Assembly (NCBI GenBank): GCA_900491605.1
Contig: UESW01004257.1
Coordinates: 643,639 to 707,638, forward strand
Source of the DNA: Calamus simplicifolius
Taxonomy: Eukaryota > Streptophyta > Magnoliopsida > Arecales > Arecaceae
Direction of reading: 5' to 3'
Length of the DNA stretch: 64,000 nucleotides
The notes beneath the pieces are model-generated. The model did not search any database. It worked only from the letters and a program-made list of their open reading frames with translations, and was not told where the DNA came from. A program made the translations under genes and the position numbers. Shown piece by piece: positions 44,336 through 56,010 of this stretch. Position 1 is the first letter of the stretch, and each line of letters starts with the position of its first letter.

Positions 44336-47181
44336 TTCTTCAGGTATTTATGTTATAGAGATTAATTTCTCTCCTTCTAGTTCCTGGGTATTAGATACTG
44401 GATGTGGATCTCACATTTATACAAATGTGCAGGGGCTCAAAAGGTGTAGACAACTAAAGAAGGGCGAAGTTGATCTTCGAGTAGGCAATGGAGCAAAAGT
44501 TGCTGCTTTAGCTGTAGGAAGTTATGAACTTTCTTTGCCCCACTGGCTTTTGTTAGTTTTGAACAATTGCTATTATGTTCCTACAATGTGTAGGAATATT
44601 ATTTCAGTTTCTTGTTTGGATAATGATAGTTTTTCTTTTATTATTGAGAATAATAATTGCTCCATTTATCATAAAGACATGTTCTATAAATGCCGAATTA
44701 CTAGATGGTCTTTATGTTTTGAATCTTCAAAAATCCAACAATTCTTCTATCTATAACATAACTACTAAGAAAGTTAAGTCCAATGACTTAAATTCAACCT
44801 TTCTTTGGCATTGTCGCCTTGGCCATATAAATGAGAAACGGATATCAAAACTCCATCAAGATGGACTTTTGAACTCATTTGATTTGAATCATATGATACA
44901 TGTGAATCTTGTCTATTGGGTAAGATGACAAAGGATCCCTTTACTGGACACAGTGAAAGGGCCAATGAATTATTGGGTCTAATACATACAGATGTATATG
45001 GACCATTAAGTTCAGAAGCCATAGGAGGTTACAAGTACTTCATTACATTTACTAAAGACTTCAGTAGATATGGTTAGGTCTACTTAATGAGACACAAATC
45101 TGAATCATTTGAAATGTTTAAATCTTTTCAATATGAAGTACAAAACCAACTTGGCAAGACAATCAAGGCACTTCGATCTGATCGAGGTAGAGAATATTTG
45201 AGCCAAGATTTTTATGACCATCTTAGAAGTTGTGGAATCATTCCACAGCTAACTCCTCCTGGAACACCGCAATGGAATGGTGTGTCTGAAAGAAGGAATC
45301 AAACCTTATTAGATATGGTTCGATCTATGATGAGTCCAACAGATCTTCCACTTACCTTTTGGGGTTATGCACTTGCCACATCTGCGTTCACACTAAATCG
45401 AGTTCCAACCAAAGCGGTTGAAAAGACGCTATATGAGATGTGGAATGGTAAAAATCCAAGTTTGTCTTTTCTTAAGATTTGGGGTTGTGAAGCTTATGTA
45501 AAATGTCAAGTTTCAAATAAGCTGGAACCCAAGTCTGATAAATGTTTTTTTGTAGGATATCCTAAAGAGACTAAAGGATACTACTTTTACAATCCCATTG
45601 AGAACAAAGTGTTTGTTGCTCGGAATGGTGTCTTTCTAGAAAGAGAATTTATTTCTAAAGGAACCAGTGGGAGCAAGGTACAAATCGAAGAGATTCGAGA
45701 ACCACAAGATAACATTGAACCGCCTGTGGATGCTCAAAGTCAACAAACCACTGTTGATACACCACCTGTAGCACAAAAGTTACGTAGATCTGATAGGATA
45801 CGTCATGAGCCCAGAGATATGGATTTCTTGTGACTGATAATCATGATGTATTGTTAGTGAATCAAATGAACCTACTACCTATCAAGAGGCTATGTTAGAT
45901 CCAGACTCTGAGAAATAGTTAGAGGCCATGAAGTCTGAAATCCAATCCATGTATGATAATCAGGTATGGACCTTGATTGAGCCACCTGAAGGTACAAAGA
46001 CTATTGGGTGCAAATGGGTTTTCAAAAAGAAAACTGACATGGATGGTAAAGTGCATACTTACAAAGCAAGGCTAGTTGCAAAAGGTTTCAAACAAACTCA
46101 TGGTATAGACTATGATGAAACTTTTTCACCTGTAGCCATGCTTAAGTCTATTAGAATTCTTATTGCCATTGCTGCATATTATGACTATGAGATTTGGCAA
46201 ATGGATGTTAAAACATCGTTTCTTAATGGAAACTTACTTGAGGATGTGTACATGACACAACCTGAGGGTTTTGTACAACCTGAGAATTCTAGTAAAGTAT
46301 GCAAGCTTCAAAGATCCATTTATGGTTTGAAGCAGGCTTCTCAGAGTTGGAATCTTCGTTTTGATGAATCAGTCAAAGAGTTTGGATTTATCAAAAATGA
46401 AGATGAACCTTGTGTTTATAAGAAAGTTAGTGGGAGCGCCATTGTATTTCTGGTCCTATATGTTGATGACATTTTACTCATTGGGAATGATATCCCTACC
46501 TTGCAGAGTGTCAAGGCTTGGTTAGGGAAATGTTTCTCAATGAAAGACTTAGGTGAAGCTGCCTACATCCTAGGGATAAAGATTTATAGAGATAGATCTA
46601 AGAGGCTGATTGGTCTAAGTCAAAGTACTTACATAGACAAAGTACTGAAAAGGTTCAATATGCAAGATTCCAAGAGAGGATACTTGCCTATGTCTCATGG
46701 TATTACACTTAGCAAATCTCAGTGTCCTAACACAAAAGATGAGCGAGAGCGCATGAGTAAGATTCCTTATGCTTCAGCAATAGGATCTATCATGTATGCT
46801 ATGTTGTGCACTAGACCATATGTCTCTTATGCTTTAAGCATAACGAGTAGATACCAGTCAGATCCCGGTGAGAGTCACTGGATGGCGGTCAAGAACATTC
46901 TTAAGTATCTGAGAAGATCTAAAGATATGTTCTTGGTGTATGGCAGATTGGAAGATGATCTAGTTGTAAGTGGTTACACAGATGCAAGCTTTCAATCTGA
47001 CAAAGATGATTTTCGATCGTAGTCAGGATATGTGTTTTGTTTAAATGGTGGTGCTATTAGCTGGAAGAGTTCGAAGCAAAGCACTGTTGCTGATTCTACA
47101 ACTGAAGCTGAATACATAGCAGCATCTGATGCAGCAAAGGAAGCAGTTTGGATCAAGAAGTTCATTATTGACCTTGGAGTG
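44336..47181 (+). pseudogene. Copia-2 pol, 3'-truncated
   Basis: Protease reads WVLDTGCGSHI (D-T-G at 44394-44402). GAG pre-integrase reads FLWHCRLGHINEKRISKLH. The integrase core shows HTDVYGPLSS, RSDRGREYLS and NGVSERRNQTLLDM (45000-45560). RT has QMDVKTSFLNG, YGLKQASQSW and an intact YVDD near 46459. RNase H begins SGYTDASFQSD and reaches STTEAEYIAASDAAKEAVWI. The sequence stops at FIIDLGV, where SIRE-2 starts at 47182. Stops or shifts occur near 44690, 44890, 45075, 45835, 45918 and 47020. The integrase and RT blocks are long and well kept, so decay is moderate. Confidence 0.92.
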
Positions 47182-48836
47182 TGTTGGCCCAGATGACAAC
47201 CCAAGAGGGGGGGGGGGTGAATTGGGTTCTTTAAAAATTAGCCTTTTAAAAATATTTGCTTAAGAAGAAGAAAGGCAATAGCAATGCAAATACAAAGTGC
47301 AGTGAATAAAACAGAGATAGAGAAGAGTCAATGAAAGCACGGCAAACACAAAGATTTTATAGTGGTTCGGTGTATCCAACACCTACGTCCACTCCCAAGA
47401 TTCACTTGGGTCCACACTATAATCTCCTAGATTACAGCGAGTTGTTTTACAAGCTCACAACTCAAACTTGTTGTTTTCCCGGGCGCACAACGAACCCAGC
47501 TGGTTTTCAAGGGCTCACCAGCACAAAAACCCTAACCCAAGCTTTACCAAGCTTGTACCGAGGTAAGACTACCTCCAACTAGTTCAATCCCCCAGATTGA
47601 ACTAGAACAAAGAATAGAAGTATGTTTTTCAGTTACAAAGCTCCTCAATGAGCAGATAAACAAATGTAAGAATAAAGTTTAGAAAAGCCTGATTGCAGAT
47701 GGTTGGCTTTGAGCTTTTCTTCTTTTCCTCTTTTCCTCAACTCCTTTGAAGTGTAGAATCGGCCTCAGCTTGGATTCTTCACGGAATGAACTTTGGAGTT
47801 GATTTGAGCTTTTCCTCTTTTGAGTGTTGAAAATCCTTGAAATGCTCTTGAATAGCTCTTGGATTTTCTTCTGAAGCTTCCTTGGATTGTTGAGCTTGAA
47901 CACAGAAGGAGCTTCCTTTGATTTCACACTCTTTCTTTCACTCTATTTTGAATCACGGATTTTTTCAAATGAAGCTCTGTTTTTTCGATTTTTCTTTTCT
48001 TTTCTCTTGAAATGAATATCTCTCTTTTTGTATCTTTGATTTGAAAACGGCTTCTCTATTTATAGATTCTGCAAAAATATAGCCGTTAGAAACAAAGAAA
48101 AATAGCCGTTAATCAAAAATCTTACCGTTGACGCTGAGTTGGCATTCGGAAAAATTTGCCCAGATTTGCTGGAGTCGACTCATGCTTTTCCCGAGTCGGC
48201 TCGAGGTCGTGATACCAAAAATAGAAATGTTTAGAAAGTAAAGGGTCGACTCACCAAAAGTAAAGTGTCGACTCCTGAAAGTCGGGGGTCGACTCATGAA
48301 AAGTTGGGGTCGACTCGCGAAGTGCTCAGAAAAACACACCTCTGGTGTCTGAGCGGAGTCGACTCGCACAGTCATGGAGTCGGCTCGACAGAATCAGGGG
48401 TCGACTCGAGAAATTCGTGGGTCGACTCGAGACAGATGTCATTTCTGTACTCTGAGGGGAGTCGACTCTGAAACTCAAGAGTCGGCTCCGGAACGTATCA
48501 AAAATCAGAAAGTTTTCTGATTGACTTTAAATTCGTTCCAGATTCATTTTAAATCATTATTTTGACTTGAATATAATAAAATTGACATTAAGAATCAATT
48601 CAAGAATGTTCCAAAAACTCATTGATTAAATATGAAGTATTAAATTTCTTTTTGAAAGCTTAAACATTGAACTTGAAGTTACTTTCAATTTGATTAAAGT
48701 CATACTTTAACATTCTCATTCATTGTTCTAAATAAATTCATTGCTCATGTAAATAAACTCATTACATCTTTTAATGTACTCATGGCTTTTGGTAATCATC
48801 AAAATCAATAAGATTGGGGCATATAATTTTCCAACA
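47182..48836 (-). repeat. 3' LTR of SIRE-2
   Basis: 1655 bp. In plus coordinates it runs from TGTTGGCCCAGATGAC to TTCCAACA. A GTCGAC-type cluster lies at 48172-48495, and a TATA box at 48056-48064. A G-run (47204-47216) is the complement of the C-tract also seen in SIRE-1 LTRs. Confidence 0.92.
48056..48064 (-). promoter_or_regulatory. TATA box of the SIRE-2 3' LTR
   Basis: TATAAATAG on the minus strand, about 110 bp downstream of the GTCGAC-type cluster in element sense. Confidence 0.6.
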
Positions 48837-49329
48837 ATCTCCCCCTTTTTGATGATGACAAAAACATTGAGTTTATGCATGATTGATTTGTGAATTTATT
48901 TTGATTTCATAAATAGGCTTAGGCTCCCCCTGAATGAGGTAGCTCCCCCTATGAAACTTAAATAAATATCCCATCTCATTCATTCAATCATTTTAATATC
49001 ATTTGATTTAATCAATCAATTTCTCCCATATGCATATTATAAAACTATAAAACTCTCCCCCTTTTTTGTTATCAACAAAAAGGTAGAGAAGCAATAAACA
49101 TTATCATTCATTCAAGACAAAATCATTCATTCATTGATAATAGGAAGAAATACATTGAGTATTCAAAAAAGATAATTCATTACATCAAAGTGTCAAATAC
49201 ATCAAAGTGTCTAATACATTGATACCAAAATGTAAAACATAACAATAACTTCAATACATTGCAAGGACTGAATATCTAATACATTAAAATGAGTCCTAAC
49301 AATCCTAGTCAAATGATCAATTATGTTTT
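48837..49329 (-). other. SIRE-2 3' non-coding region and polypurine tract
   Basis: No ORF. On the minus strand AAAAAGGGGGAGAT abuts the LTR start. Further purine runs lie near 48930-48955 and 49052-49065, as in SIRE-1. Confidence 0.7.
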
Positions 49330-50664
49330 TCATTCCATCAGTTTGTATTTCACATAGTCTTTTAGCCTCTCATCCACAAAGGTGCAAGCAGTCAAAATTT
49401 TATCTTGTAGCTCTGCGTTGCATTTAGATAGTTTCGCCATCTCCGCAAACATCTTTAAGTTCTTCAAATATGTTCTTAAGATCTCCACTTAAAGACTGAA
49501 GAAGTGCTGAGAGTAGACTCAATCTTGGTGATCCGATCATCCAAAGAATATAGAGTTTCCTTGAGATTCATGAACTTATTTCAAACTCTGATTTAATTTT
49601 CTGACTGATCATCAAAAGGCCTTTGAGTTGCCTTAACTGAAGATCTGAGAAGCCAACTGATGAAGATGAAGCTTGATCAACAATGGAGCAGGGGTAGGAG
49701 CAGGAGCAGAAATAGGAGGGCTCGGAGGTGCAGGTGAAGAGTGTCTAACCGATGGTCCTGGTGCCTCAGCATCCTCTGCTCTTCTTCTACAACCCTTTCC
49801 TTTCCCATTTTCCATTCTTCTTAACAAATCCCATCCTATGAATAGTGGCCAAGCTGTAAAAATCTGTGTGTCTCAAGTTCCTCATAGGCTCACTATCAGA
49901 AATAACAATCCCTTGGCTCTGGAAAATTTAGTGAGGATCATGCCATAGGGCAAGCTTGATTTTCTCTTTCCTCCACAGTCAGCAATATACCATAAATCAT
50001 ACTGGGAAGGTTAATGGGTTTGCCCGTTACAATAGCATCCATCACAAAAATATCCCTTTCTGACACATAATCGAATCTCCCTATCTTGGGAAAAAGGATC
50101 CTACTACATATGTTGTGGAGCAATCTCAGTTCTAAGGATAATTGATTGGCAAATACTTCCTCAAAACCGACAACTTCCGGTTAAGTAATCTAGAAGAGCT
50201 GGGCATCTGTCATCCGAAGAAAATGTAGAAGTTCCTGACATGGGTAGATCCAACAGTCTTGAAGAGCTCTACAGTCACTGAGATTCGGTTTCCTCTAACA
50301 ATGCTTATAAGACCATTATCTCCTCTAGACAGGTTCTTATAAAACTCCTTACAAGAGCGGGATAAGTAGGACAATCTAGGGAACAGATCTTCTCCCAACC
50401 CATCTCTATCAATTGTCTTCCCAAAAGAAATCCCTCTGCCTCAAATAATTCAAAATCCACTTTTCTCCCGTGGTAATGATTCTATCAGCTAATCTATCTA
50501 CCTGAGAAGGAGCAGTAGCTGGAGAAGCATTTGGAGTTGAAGAAGATGAGTGAATCCGAGCTAGGTGATGGCTCACGAACCGGACGCCTCACGGTCTTCC
50601 TCACGGCTCTCTTCCTCTTAACACCGGCCGCACAAAGGTTGGAACCTCGAGTTTTGGGGGCCAT
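49330..50664 (-). pseudogene. SIRE-2 extra 3' ORF (ORF3)
   Basis: The minus-strand ATG at 50664 gives MAPKTRGSNLCAAGVKRKRA, a basic start, then Pro/Ser-rich sequence. The conserved body is GEDLFPRLSYLSRSCKEFYK, GLISIVRGNRISVTVE and LLHNICSRILFPKIGRFDYV. A C-terminal helical part ends MAKLSKCNAELQDKI...VKYKLME, with stop at 49330. Length and position match SIRE-1 ORF3. Several frameshifts and an eroded middle make it inactive. The start region lacks an obvious signal peptide, so an envelope role is not supported by sequence. Confidence 0.78.
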
Positions 50665-50759
50665 TGGTCGATTGGAAGGGTTAATCAGGGATTCTAGGAA
50701 ATTTGGAAGGTTGGAAGTTTTGGAGAGAGTATTTTGAGAGATTGGATTTTGAAATGAAC

Positions 50760-50965
50760 GGCGAGTCGACTCTGCCCTAGATAAATCAACCTGGGACCAC
50801 TTCGAGTCGGCTCCCGCAAAGCAAGGGGTCGACTCCGGACAGTCACAGAAAACCATCCCGAAGTGGAGTCGACTCGCGCCGAGAAGGGGTCGACCCGAGA
50901 GTTTCAGTAGAAACCAGGAGTCGACTCCGATACTCACCGAGTCGGCTCCGAGACCATTTCAGAGC
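50760..50965 (-). repeat. GTCGAC-type motif cluster upstream of SIRE-2 ORF3
   Basis: About eight motifs of the type GAGTCGACTC, GGGTCGACTC or GAGTCGGCTC lie about 100-300 bp before the ORF3 ATG. This is the same placement as in SIRE-1 (9049-9245). Confidence 0.75.
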
Positions 50966-51126
50966 AAAAACATGAAATTTCTGAAATGTGTCCGGAATTG
51001 ATCATAAAAATTGATAAAATAATCATTGGATTTGATAGATCAATTAGATATGAATTCTAGATAAGATTTCCTTAAAGATCAAGGATTTGAAAGAATTTAG
51101 ATAAAATTTCCTTAGGGGTTTCAAAT

Positions 51127-54100
51127 TCATTCTAATGGATCACAAATCCCTAACTCTCCTCTAAGATAACAGAATCTTTCTTCACTTAAGGGTTTTGTAA
51201 ATATATCTGCTAATTGTTCTTCAGTGTTAACATATCAAGACAATTTCATTATTTGCAACATGTTCTCTTATAAAATGATATCTAATTTCTATGTGTTTGT
51301 TCTAGAATGTTGAATTGGATTTTTAGTTAGATTAATTGCACTTGTGTTATCACATCTTATAGGTGTTTTATCAAGTGTGATACCATAGTCTTCAAGTTGT
51401 CGCTTAATCCATAGGATTTGAGCACAGCAACTTCCAGCTGCTACATATTCAGCTTCAGTAGTTGATAATGCAACTGAATTTTGCTTTTTGCTAAACCATG
51501 AGATTAAGTTACTTCCTAGAATTGGCATGCACCACTTGTGCTTTTTCTATCTAACTTACATCCAGCATAATCAGAATCAGTGTATGCAATCAGATTTAAT
51601 GTTGAGTCTCTAGAATACCATAAACCTACATTTTTGTTCCACTTACATATCTTAGTATTCTTTTAACAGCAATTAAATGTGATTCTTTAGGTTCAGACTG
51701 AAATCTAGCACATAAGCAAACAGCAAACATTATATCTGGTCTACTTGCAGTTAAGTAAAGTAGGGATCCGATTATACCTCGATAATATTTTTGATCAACC
51801 TTCTTACCTTCTTCATCTTTGTCCAGCTTGCATGAAGGACTCATTGGTGTTCCGAGGGGTTTATTGATTCCATACCAAACTTCTTTAAAATTTCTCTTGT
51901 GTACTTTGTTTGGTTGATAAAGATTCCCTCTTTGCTTTGTTTGATTTGGAGTCCAAGGAAGAAGTTGAGTTCTCCCATCATGCTCATTTCAAATTCTCCC
52001 TGCATCAACTTAGCAAACTCTTGACATAGAATATTGTTAGTAGCACCAAAAATAATATCATCAACATATATTTGAACTACTAATAAATCTTTACCTTTTC
52101 TTTTCAAAAACAGTGTTTTATCAACATTTCCTCTTATAAAATCATTTTCAATTAAGAATTTACTTAATCTATCATACCAAGCTCTAGGTGCTTGTTTCAA
52201 ACCATATAATGCTTTGTGCAATTTAAAAACGTGATTTGAAAATTCGTGATCTTCAAAACCTGGTGGTTGTTCTACATATACTTCTTCATTTATAAATCCA
52301 TTTAGAAATGCACTTTTTACATCCATTTGAAATAAGTTAAAATTCATATGACATGCAAATGCAAGTAATAGTCTNTAAGTTAAAATTCATGTGACATGCA
52401 AATGCAAGTAATAGTCTAATGGCTTCTAATCTAGCTACTGGTGCAAAGGTTTCATCAAAATCAATACCTTCTTCTTGATTATATCCTTTTGCAACTAATC
52501 TAGCTTTGTTTCTAATTACTATGCCATTTTCATCTAGTTTATTTCTAAATATCCATTTTGATCCTATAACAGAATGATTTTAGGTCTTTCTACTAATGTC
52601 CATACATTATTTCTAGTGAATTGATTTAATTCTTCTTGCATTGCTAACATCCAATTATTATCTTTTTCAGCTTCTTCAATAGTTTTAGGTTCAATTTGTG
52701 ATACAAATGCAAGATGATTACTAATATTTCTCATAGATGATCTAGTTCTTATTCCTTGAGATGGATCACCTATAATCAATTCCTTAGGGTGACTATAAGC
52801 ATATCTCCAATCCCTAGGAAGATCCATATCATTATGATTAGTGTTAGTATCATCATCCTTAGGTGAATCATTATCTTTAGCGTCTTGCTCATGATCTGAA
52901 GATACATCAATATTTAATTTTTCAAGATCTTTCTCAATTATGTTTGTATCTTCTTCATCATCAAACTTTTCGGAACGAGTTGCTAAAGATTCATCAAAAA
53001 CTACATGAATGGATTCTTCAACAACTAAAGTTTTCTTGTTAAATACTCTATATGCTTTACTAGTTGTTGAATATCCTAAGAATATTCCTTCATCAGATTT
53101 AGCATCAAATTTGCCTAAATTATTTTTACCATTATTGTGAACAAACATTTACAACCAAATGCATGAAAATATTTAATGTTGGGTTTTCTATCATGCCATA
53201 ATTCATAAGGTGTTTTCTTTAAAATAGGTCTTATTAATGCTCTATTTAGGATGTAACATGCTGTGTTAATAGCTTCCGCCCAAAAGTATTTCGGGAGTTT
53301 ACTTTCACATAGCATGGTACGGGCCATGTCTTCTAGAGTCTATTTTTCCTTTCAACTACTCCATTTTGTTGAGGGGTTCTTGGTGCAGAAAAATTATGAT
53401 TAATACCATTTTCATTGCAAAAACTTTCAAATAAATGATTTTCAAATTCAGTTCCATGATCACTTCTTAGAGACACTATGGTAGTGTTTTTCTCATTTGT
53501 ACTTTCTTGAAGAATTTCAGGAATATCGAGAAAGTCTCATCTTTGTGAGCTAAAAACATTACCCAAGTGAATCTAGAGTAATCATCTACTATCACAAGAC
53601 CATATTTCTTTCCTCCTAGACTTGTGGTTCTAGTTGGTCCAAAAAGGTCCATGTGAAGTAGCTCTAATGGCCTAGAAGTTGAAACAACATTTTTAGATTT
53701 AAAAGAACTTCTCGTTTGTTTTCCAAACTGACATGCATCACATATTTTGTTATTTTCAAAATCTATTTTAGGTAGACCTTTACTAAATCCATTCTAATTA
53801 GTTTTGAAATCAGGTGTGTGCTTGCATGACCTAATCTTCGATGCCACAACCAACCAATCTCATTCATATTAGCATTATTAGCAACTAAGCAATGATTATT
53901 AGTAGACAAATTGTCTAAGTCAATCAAGTATACATTGCCATTTCTATTTCCAATAAAAACAATGCTATTATCAATGGGATTAGCTACTGTGCATATAGAA
54001 GATTCAAATGATACTTTAAAACCTTTGTCACATAATTGGCTTATACTAATTAAGTTATGCTTTAAACCATCAACATAAAGTACATTTTCAATATATGTGG

Positions 54101-54310
54101 AGGGAGTTATTTGAATGTTACCAAACCCCAAGATTTGGCCTTTGCCATTGTCGCCAAATGTAACAACTCCTCCTTTCTTTTCTTCAAGGGTGATGAATTC
54201 TTCTTTGTCACCCGTCATATGTCTTGAGCAGCCACTATCAAGATACCACTTTCTCTTTGATCTCTTGGCCACAAGACATTCCTGCAATGAAATCAAACTT
54301 TATGTTTAGG
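51127..54310 (-). pseudogene. SIRE-2 pol: protease, integrase, RT, RNase H
   Basis: In minus order the protease is KWYLDSGCSRHMTGD (near 54225) and GAG pre-integrase is IGWLWHRRLGHAS. The integrase core follows, with breaks near 53550-53330. Next are PKYFWAEAINTACYILNRAL and the hinge to RT. RT has MDVKSAFLNGF, YGLKQAPRAWYDRL and an intact YVDD (about 52069-52058). RNase H reads STTEAEYVAAGSCCAQILWI. The end, ELGICDPLE, stops at 51127-51129. An N at 52375 and a 42-bp duplication around it break RT, probably by assembly error rather than mutation. Other frameshifts are scattered. Confidence 0.92.
52334..52417. other. 42-bp duplication around an ambiguous base (probable assembly artefact)
   Basis: TAAGTTAAAATTCAT...TAATAGTCT occurs at 52334-52374 and again at 52376-52417 with one mismatch, separated by the only N that I noticed in the window (52375). 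SIRE-1 has a single copy at the matching place. A single copy keeps the RT frame. Confidence 0.8.
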
Positions 54311-55949
54311 TACCCAAGCTTTCTTGGGTCCTTCATGGTTAGTAGCAACAAATATTGTTCCTTTCGGAACCCATATTTTCTTTCCTTTAATATTTAAGTT
54401 TTTATTAGGTTTTAGAATTTTACATTCATAAGATTTATGTCCTTTTTGATTACATTTAAAGCATGTAAAATTACTTTGGCCAGCACGCACAAAAATATTT
54501 TTCAGTGATTTTTGTTTTCTTAAAGTGTTATACCCTAATCCGGCTTTGTCAAAAACTGCTTTTTGACTATTTAATAACATGTCCAATTTAGCTGAGCTTA
54601 AGGTAAACTTATCAACTATGTTCTTATGTTTTTCAACCTCTTTCCTTAGTTTATCATTTTCATTGGAAATTAATTCTTTTTCTTTTACCAAAATTTATTT
54701 TCAGATTTAAGTTTCTTAACTTCATTATTAAGATCTTCCTTTTCTTTAATGAAAGTTAAATTTTCATTTTTCAAAAGCTTGTATTTCTTTTTCAAAACCT
54801 TGAAATCGCCGACAAGTTCATTAAAAGCATCAAATAATTCATCAAATGCAAATCATCGCAAGGGTTATCGGAACTTACCTCATCGTTGTCGTCCGCCATA
54901 AAACATACATTTGCGACTTCCTTTTGTTCTTCTTCTTCGGAAGAAGATTCTTCGCTATCACTCCAAGTCGCCACATAAGCCTTCTTTTTCTTTTTGTAGG
55001 CTTTCTTTAATTTAGGACATTCATTCCTAAAGTGCCCCGGTTTATTACACTCATAGCAAGTCAAGGGGTCTTTCTCTTTTTCTTTGTCCTTGTCCTTGTT
55101 CTTATCCTTTTCTCCTTCCCACTTTGCTCCAAATTTCTTCTTGTGGAAGGGTTTCTTTCTCCTCATGAATCTTTTAAACTTTTTAGCTAAGAGAGCAGTC
55201 TCTTCATCATCATCATCATCATCGCTGCTGCTCTCTTCTTCTTTTGCAGCTTTGAGGGCAATCACTTTCTTCTTCTTTGTGTCCTCCTCTACATGCTGCT
55301 TCATTGTCAGCTCATGGGTCATAAGTGATCCTAGAAGCTCCTCTAAGGGTAGAGTGTTGAGGTCCTTTGCTTCTTGGATTGCTGTCATTTTTGCTTCCCA
55401 TGATCTTGGTAGTGACCTAAGAATTTTTCGAACAAGTTCTGAGTTAGTATATGTCTTACCAAGACTTTTTAAACCATTTACAATATCTGTAAATCTAGTA
55501 TACATGCATGCAATGGTTTCAGATTGTTCCATGCTAAACAACTCATATTTATGAACAAGAATATTAATTTTAGATTCTTTTACTTGGTTGGTACCCTCAT
55601 GGGTAACCTCTAATCTATCCCAAATCTCCTTTGCGGAATTACATGTGGAGATTCTATTAAATTCATTTGCATCTAAAGAGCAATATAAAACATTCATGGC
55701 TTTAGCGTTAAGCTGTGCCATCTTCCTATCATTATCATTCCAGTCCCTTTCGGGCTTAGGAACAATAGTGCCATCAATAACATGTGTGGGTGTACTAGGT
55801 CCATTAATTATAACACCCCATAATTCATAATCAGAAGCTTGAATGAATATCCTCATTCTTGCTTTCCAATAAGAATAATTTGAACCATTAAACAGTGGAG
55901 GTCTATTCGTAGAATGACCTTCAGCAAATGATCCAACTTGAGTTGCCAT
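54293..55949 (-). pseudogene. SIRE-2 gag
   Basis: The ATG at 55949 gives MATQVGSFAEGHSTNRPPLF, then NGSNYSYWKARMRIFIQ and an open frame of 385 codons down to 54792. The zinc knuckle CYECNKPGHFRNEC lies near 55050. The adjacent runs are strongly charged (Asp/Glu, then Lys). After a frameshift near 54800 the coiled-coil and second knuckle CFKCNQKGHKSYEC (near 54440) follow in the next frame (54691-54293). This is the best kept gag of the window. Confidence 0.9.
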
Positions 55950-55996
55950 TTGGATCTTTAGCTCTTGATCGTGTGATCAAAATCTAATGAGCACTT

Positions 55997-56008
55997 GCTC
56001 TGATACCA
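55997..56008 (-). other. SIRE-2 primer binding site (tRNA-Met type)
   Basis: TGGTATCAGAGC on the minus strand, two bases inside the 5' LTR end. Confidence 0.92.
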
Positions 56009-56010
56009 AT

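Noticed and set aside
55084..55554. 156-codon plus-strand ORF opposite SIRE-2 gag
   Set aside because: Antisense shadow of the charged gag region; Ser/Phe-rich because the sense strand codes Glu/Lys.
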